The translations under genes and the position numbers were made by a program. Of a stretch of DNA of 17,652 nucleotides, positions 13,590 through 17,652 are shown piece after piece. The notes below the pieces were generated by a model, which worked only from the letters and a program-made list of their open reading frames with translations, did no database searches and had not been told where the DNA came from. The DNA comes from an uncultured Acidimicrobiaceae bacterium (GTDB lineage Bacteria > Actinomycetota > Acidimicrobiia > Acidimicrobiales > Ilumatobacteraceae). Position 1 is the first letter of the stretch; every line of letters begins with the position of its first letter. Where the stretch lies: positions 1 through 17,652 of the forward strand of contig CAIXHI010000176.1 in assembly GCA_903919215.1 (NCBI GenBank), in the 5' to 3' direction.

Positions 13590-16500
13590 ATGGAACGCCG
13601 CGCCGCCAACGTCGAGTCGCTGCGCGCCGCGGGGAAGCTGCAGTGCCCGCCAGGCTTACCGCTGGCCGATCGGCGTGACGATCTGCTCGCCGCGATCCGC
13701 GACCATCAGGTGGTGATCGTCGCTGGCGAGACCGGCTCGGGCAAGAGCACGCAGTTACCCAAACTGTGCCTCGACCTCGGCCGCGGGGTGGCCGGCTTGG
13801 TGGGCCACACGCAGCCCCGGCGTATGGCGGCGCGCACCATCGCCGAACGCGTCGCGGAAGAGTTGGGCACGGAGCTGGGCACCGCCGTCGGCTACACGGT
13901 GCGTTTCACCGACACGGTCAGCGACACGACGCTGGTGAAGGTGATGACCGATGGCATCCTGCTGGCCGAGATCCAGCGCGACCGCATGCTGCGCCGCTAC
14001 GACACGCTGATCATCGACGAGGCCCACGAGCGCAGCCTGAACATCGACTTCCTGTTGGGCTATCTCGCGCAGTTGCTGCCCAAGCGCCCCGATCTGAAGC
14101 TGATCGTCACCTCCGCCACCATCGACACGGTTCGCTTCAGCGAACACTTCAGCAATGCGCCGATCATCGAGGTCAGCGGTCGCACGTATCCGGTCGAAAT
14201 GCGGTATCGACCGCTCGAGACCGAAGAGCACGGGGCGACCGATCAAGTGCAGGGGATCATCGACGCGGTCGACGAACTGGCGCTGGAGGGCGACGGCGAT
14301 GTGCTCGTGTTCCTGTCCGGTGAGCGCGAGATCCACGACACGGCCGACGCGTTGCGCCGCCACGACCCGAGTCTGGAAGTGCTGCCGCTCTACGCCCGTC
14401 TGTCGGCTGTCGAACAGCACCGCATCTGGCAGTCGCACCGTGGCCGCCGCATCGTGCTCTCCACGAACGTCGCCGAGACATCGCTCACCGTGCCGGGTGT
14501 GCGCTACGTGGTCGACGCCGGTGCCGCCCGCATCTCGCGCTACAGCCACCGCCTGAAGGTGCAACGGCTACCCATCGAACCGGTGTCGCAAGCCTCTGCC
14601 AACCAGCGTGCTGGTCGTTGTGGCCGTGTCGCACCCGGTGTTTGCATCCGCCTCTACGACGAGGACGACTTCGCCGAGCGCCCCGAGTTCACGGAACCCG
14701 AGATCCTGCGCACCAACCTCGCGTCGGTGATCCTGCAGATGACGGCCCTCGGTCTCGGCGACGTGGGGGCCTTCCCGTTCCTCGATCCGCCCGACTCGCG
14801 CTCGGTCCGTGACGGCTACGCCCTTCTGGAGGAGCTCGGCGCGATCGATGCTGCAGCACAACGGCTGACACCGCTGGGCACACGGCTCGCACGCCTGCCC
14901 GTCGACCCACGCCTGGGGCGGATGGTGCTGGAGGCCGACCGCCACGGCTGTGTGCGCGAGGTGCTGGTGATCACTGCTGCGCTCAGCATTCAGGACCCGC
15001 GTGAGCGCCCCGCCGAACATCGCGTTGCAGCCGACGAACTGCACCGCCGCTTCGAGGTTCCCGGCAGCGACTTCCTGACGCTTGTGAAGCTGTGGGACTA
15101 CCTGCGCGAACAGCAGCAGGCGCTGAACAGCAGCCAGTTCCGCAAGCTGTGCCGTAGCGAATACCTCAACTACCTGCGCGTGCGCGAGTGGCACGATCTG
15201 TTCAGCCAGTTGCGCCAGGTCGCCGGCCAGTTGGGTATCCGCCATGCCGGCGGAGGCGTGACGGAGAGCCACCCCGACCGCGTACACCAGGCGATGCTCT
15301 CGGGTCTGCTCAGTCACCTCGGTGCACGTGACGGCACCACCCGCGAGTACAAGGGTGCCCACGGGTCGAAGTTCATGATCGGGCGCGAGTCGGCGGTTGG
15401 TAAGGCCCTGCCGAAGTGGGTGATCGCTGCCGAACTGGTGGAAACGAACCGCCTATGGGGTCGCGTCGTCGCGGCGGTACAGCCCGAGTGGGCCGAGAGT
15501 TTGGCCGGGCACCTTGTACGTCGTTCGTACAGCGAACCCCGCTGGGATGCACGCCGTGGTGGGGCCGTGTGCAGTGAGACCGTCACGCTGTACGGACTGC
15601 CGATCGTCAGCAACCGCACAGTGGGCTACGACCGGGTCGACCTCGCCGGTGCCCGCGAACTGTTCATCCGCAACGCACTCGTCGCCGGTGAATGGCAGAC
15701 CCAGCAGAAGTTCTACGAGCGCAACAAGCGGTTCCTCGCCGACCTCGCTGGCTGGGCCGAGCGTGTGCGCCGCCCAGAGGTGGTGGACGACGAAGCCATC
15801 TTCCGCTTCTACGACGCGCGTCTCGGCCCGGAGGTCGTCACCACACGCCACTTCGACAAGTGGTGGAAGGAGGCGCGTGCGGGGCAGCCGGAGCTGTTGA
15901 CGATGACGATGGACGACTTCACCCGCGGTGCCGTCGGCAGCGTTCACGACTTCCCCACCGTCTGGCAGCACGACTCGATGCAGCTGACGGTCACCTATCG
16001 GTTCGACCCCGGCAACCCGCTCGACGGCGCCACCGTGCACCTACCACTGACAGCGCTGAACCAGATCACCGACGTCGGCTTCGACTGGAACGTGTCCGGC
16101 TTCCGCGACGAGATAGTTGGCGCGTTGCTGCGCGCGTTGCCCAAGGAGCACCGGCGCGAGCTCACCCCGATGAACGATGTCGTCGACAAGGTGTGCGCCT
16201 CGCTGGGGTCAGCCAGCGGGTGGGAGGACGGCACCTCGTTGGCCGCTGCGATCGCGGCCGTCGTCCTGGAGACCACCGGCGTGCGCGTGCCCGTGTCGGC
16301 GTTCGATGCCACCAAGGTGCCGGGCCATCTCCGCCTGTCGTTCTCCGTCGACTCCGAAGACGGCACACCGTTGGCCACCGGCAAGAGCCTCGCCGTGTTG
16401 CAGCGCGAGTTGTCCGCCCGCCAACGCATTGCTGTCGCTCAGGCTGCGCCCATTGACGAGCGCACGGGCATCACCACCTGGGACGTCGGCGACCTGCCCA

Positions 16501-17318
16501 CCGAGGTGTCGACCGACCGAGGTGGTGTGGTGGTGCGCGGCTACCCGGCCCTGCTCGACGACAGCGACAGCGTCAGCGTCCGCGTGTTCACCTCGCCCAC
16601 GCTGCAGGCCAAGGTGATGCGCGGCGGCGTGCGCAGGCTGCTGCTGCTGTCCGTACCCGTCGGCAAGCGGGCGATCCAGCGCGATCTCACCAACGACGGC
16701 AAGTTGGCGGTGGCACGGGCGAAGGTGGCGCTCGATGGCCTCGAAGATGACTGCCTGCTCGCCGCGGCCGATGAGGTGCTCACCCTGTTCGGCGAGGTGC
16801 CACACACCGCTGCGGGCTTCAGCGCGCTGGCTGCGTTGGGCCGCTCGGAGTTGCCCGACCGCGCCGCCACGGCACTCGGGGTCGCCGGCCAGGTGTTCGT
16901 CGCTGCGGCGGCGGTGCGCCAGCGACTCGAACGGCTCGTTGCCCCAGCCGTCGCCGTCGGCGCCGACGACGCTCGCGCACAGCTCGACCGGCTCGTCCGG
17001 CCCGGCTTCGTCGCTGCCACCGGCGCCGCCCGCCTGCGCGATGTGCTGCGCTACGTGAAGGCCATCGACCACCGCCTCACGAAGCTTCCGGAAGACCCGC
17101 ACAAAGACGCCGCCAGGTTGCGCGACATCGCCGCGCTCGAGCGTCGCTACGTCTCGTTCCTGCGCCGCCTCCACCGCGACGAGGTGACACCCGAGATCGT
17201 CGAGGTCGGCTGGCTACTGGAAGAACTGCGCGTCGCCGTCTTCGCCCAACAGTTGGGCACCCCTCGCTCGGTGAGTGTGCAACGCCTGACGAAGGAGTTG
17301 TCGGCCCTGGGTGCGTGA
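13590..17318 (+). CDS. hrpA: ATP-dependent RNA helicase HrpA (DEAH box)
   Basis: This 1242-residue DEAH-box RNA helicase is close to the usual HrpA length (about 1300 in E. coli). Motif I is GETGSGKS (46-53), motif Ia TQPRRMAA follows, motif II is DEAH (143-146), motif III SAT (175-177), motif V STNVAETSLTVPG, and motif VI QRAGRCGR (339-346). Downstream come the helicase-associated HA2 and OB-fold regions (about 390-640) and the long HrpA-specific C-terminal region (DUF3418 type, about 640-1240). In E. coli HrpA acts on stalled or collided ribosomes; a similar role here is inferred. The ATG at 13590 gives the expected short N-terminal arm before motif I. It is transcribed alone, divergent from the cytochrome c gene by 51 bp and convergent with the HNH gene, 25 bp away. 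All helicase motifs are intact. Confidence 0.97.
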   Translation: MERRAANVESLRAAGKLQCPPGLPLADRRDDLLAAIRDHQVVIVAGETGSGKSTQLPKLCLDLGRGVAGLVGHTQPRRMAARTIAERVAEELGTELGTAVGYTVRFTDTVSDTTLVKVMTDGILLAEIQRDRMLRRYDTLIIDEAHERSLNIDFLLGYLAQLLPKRPDLKLIVTSATIDTVRFSEHFSNAPIIEVSGRTYPVEMRYRPLETEEHGATDQVQGIIDAVDELALEGDGDVLVFLSGEREIHDTADALRRHDPSLEVLPLYARLSAVEQHRIWQSHRGRRIVLSTNVAETSLTVPGVRYVVDAGAARISRYSHRLKVQRLPIEPVSQASANQRAGRCGRVAPGVCIRLYDEDDFAERPEFTEPEILRTNLASVILQMTALGLGDVGAFPFLDPPDSRSVRDGYALLEELGAIDAAAQRLTPLGTRLARLPVDPRLGRMVLEADRHGCVREVLVITAALSIQDPRERPAEHRVAADELHRRFEVPGSDFLTLVKLWDYLREQQQALNSSQFRKLCRSEYLNYLRVREWHDLFSQLRQVAGQLGIRHAGGGVTESHPDRVHQAMLSGLLSHLGARDGTTREYKGAHGSKFMIGRESAVGKALPKWVIAAELVETNRLWGRVVAAVQPEWAESLAGHLVRRSYSEPRWDARRGGAVCSETVTLYGLPIVSNRTVGYDRVDLAGARELFIRNALVAGEWQTQQKFYERNKRFLADLAGWAERVRRPEVVDDEAIFRFYDARLGPEVVTTRHFDKWWKEARAGQPELLTMTMDDFTRGAVGSVHDFPTVWQHDSMQLTVTYRFDPGNPLDGATVHLPLTALNQITDVGFDWNVSGFRDEIVGALLRALPKEHRRELTPMNDVVDKVCASLGSASGWEDGTSLAAAIAAVVLETTGVRVPVSAFDATKVPGHLRLSFSVDSEDGTPLATGKSLAVLQRELSARQRIAVAQAAPIDERTGITTWDVGDLPTEVSTDRGGVVVRGYPALLDDSDSVSVRVFTSPTLQAKVMRGGVRRLLLLSVPVGKRAIQRDLTNDGKLAVARAKVALDGLEDDCLLAAADEVLTLFGEVPHTAAGFSALAALGRSELPDRAATALGVAGQVFVAAAAVRQRLERLVAPAVAVGADDARAQLDRLVRPGFVAATGAARLRDVLRYVKAIDHRLTKLPEDPHKDAARLRDIAALERRYVSFLRRLHRDEVTPEIVEVGWLLEELRVAVFAQQLGTPRSVSVQRLTKELSALGA

Positions 17319-17335
17319 GCCTCAGACTCACCGCA
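17312..17335. terminator. Bulged hairpin between hrpA and the HNH gene
   Basis: TGCG-TGAG and CTCA-C-CGCA pair as an 8-bp stem with one bulged C and a 7-nt loop, overlapping the hrpA stop. It sits in the only convergent gap that is not an overlap. No T tract follows on either strand, so intrinsic termination is uncertain. Confidence 0.25.
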
Positions 17336-17343
17336 CGGGGCCG

Positions 17344-17652
17344 TCACGACCCGGCAACAGGCAGCGCCGAGCGCCAGCCGATCTCGGTGCCGTCGGGGCG
17401 TTGGTGGTGCCAGTGGCCATCGGCGTCGCGCCACGTGGTGTAGCCGCGGGTGCGCCATCGGTTGTGATGGCCGCAGGCGGGGCCGGCGTTCGCTGCGTCG
17501 GTCAGCCCGCCTCGCGCCCACGGCAGTACGTGGTCGACCTGGCGTGGTGGGTGGTGACAGCCGGGGCCGAAGCAATGCCGTTCGAGCGCCAGCAGCACCT
17601 CGCGCAACGCACCGGTGAACAGCCGTTGTTTGCGGCCGATGTCGATCACCAC
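17344..17652 (-). CDS. HNH endonuclease, DUF222/13E12 type, N-terminus cut by window edge
   Basis: Only the last 102 residues are visible. The frame stays open through the window end, where the first codon is an internal GTG and probably not the start. The segment IDIGRKQRLFTGALRE (3-18) leads into an HNH nuclease fold: Cys27 and Cys32, Asp40-His41 in QVDHVLPW, Asn55, and Cys60 with His62-His63 in ACGHHN. This arrangement is typical of the C-terminal HNH domain of the actinobacterial DUF222 (13E12 repeat) family, whose N-terminal part would lie beyond the window. Such proteins are often present in many copies per genome. Their biological role is not established. The gene is convergent with hrpA across 25 bp. 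Confidence 0.88.
   Translation of the reverse strand: MVIDIGRKQRLFTGALREVLLALERHCFGPGCHHPPRQVDHVLPWARGGLTDAANAGPACGHHNRWRTRGYTTWRDADGHWHHQRPDGTEIGWRSALPVAGS

Overview
The window reads as a compact, GC-rich actinobacterial chromosome segment. The gene set fits this: a PgcA/PmmB-type phosphosugar mutase, an actinobacterial M1 aminopeptidase N, FAS1 lipoproteins, a large HrpA helicase and a DUF222/HNH-type endonuclease. GTG starts are frequent and Shine-Dalgarno sites are mostly absent. A placement near Acidimicrobiia (Ilumatobacter-like) is my impression from the gene mix and is not proven by the sequence. Thirteen protein genes fill almost all of the window. Two are cut by the window edges. 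I see no tRNA, rRNA, CRISPR array, insertion sequence or prophage.

Layout: (1) 1-2564, minus strand: a PfkB-family adenosine kinase followed by a phosphoglucomutase/phosphomannomutase, joined by an ATGA overlap and probably one nucleoside/sugar-phosphate operon. (2) 2625-5144, plus: aminopeptidase N, convergent with (3) 5131-8210, minus: a fatty-acyl-CoA ligase followed by a beta-CASP metallo-beta-lactamase ribonuclease. (4) 8232-10183, plus: ThrH followed by a beta-lactamase-fold serine hydrolase, joined by a GTGA overlap. (5) 10173-10943, minus: a kynurenine-formamidase-like alpha/beta hydrolase. (6) 11045-13180, plus: a two-domain FAS1 lipoprotein and an uncharacterised membrane protein with a periplasmic His/Trp motif. 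(7) 13164-13538, minus: a small lipoprotein cytochrome c resembling the cytochrome domain of oxidase subunit II. (8) 13590-17318, plus: HrpA. (9) 17344-17652, minus: the C-terminal end of an HNH endonuclease.

The strongest non-coding signal is architectural. Every gene that heads a transcription unit has a -10-like hexamer (NANNNT, six of nine being strict TANNNT) ending 6-8 nt before a plausible start codon, which points to leaderless mRNAs. Divergent spacers are only 21-101 bp, and the fadD/thrH pair appears to share one -10 element. Three of four convergent pairs overlap at their stop codons (14, 11 and 17 bp), leaving no room for ordinary intrinsic terminators. I found no clear new defence or mobile system. 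The least explained protein is the membrane protein at 12176-13180, and the detached COX2-like cytochrome c beside it is the most unusual small gene.
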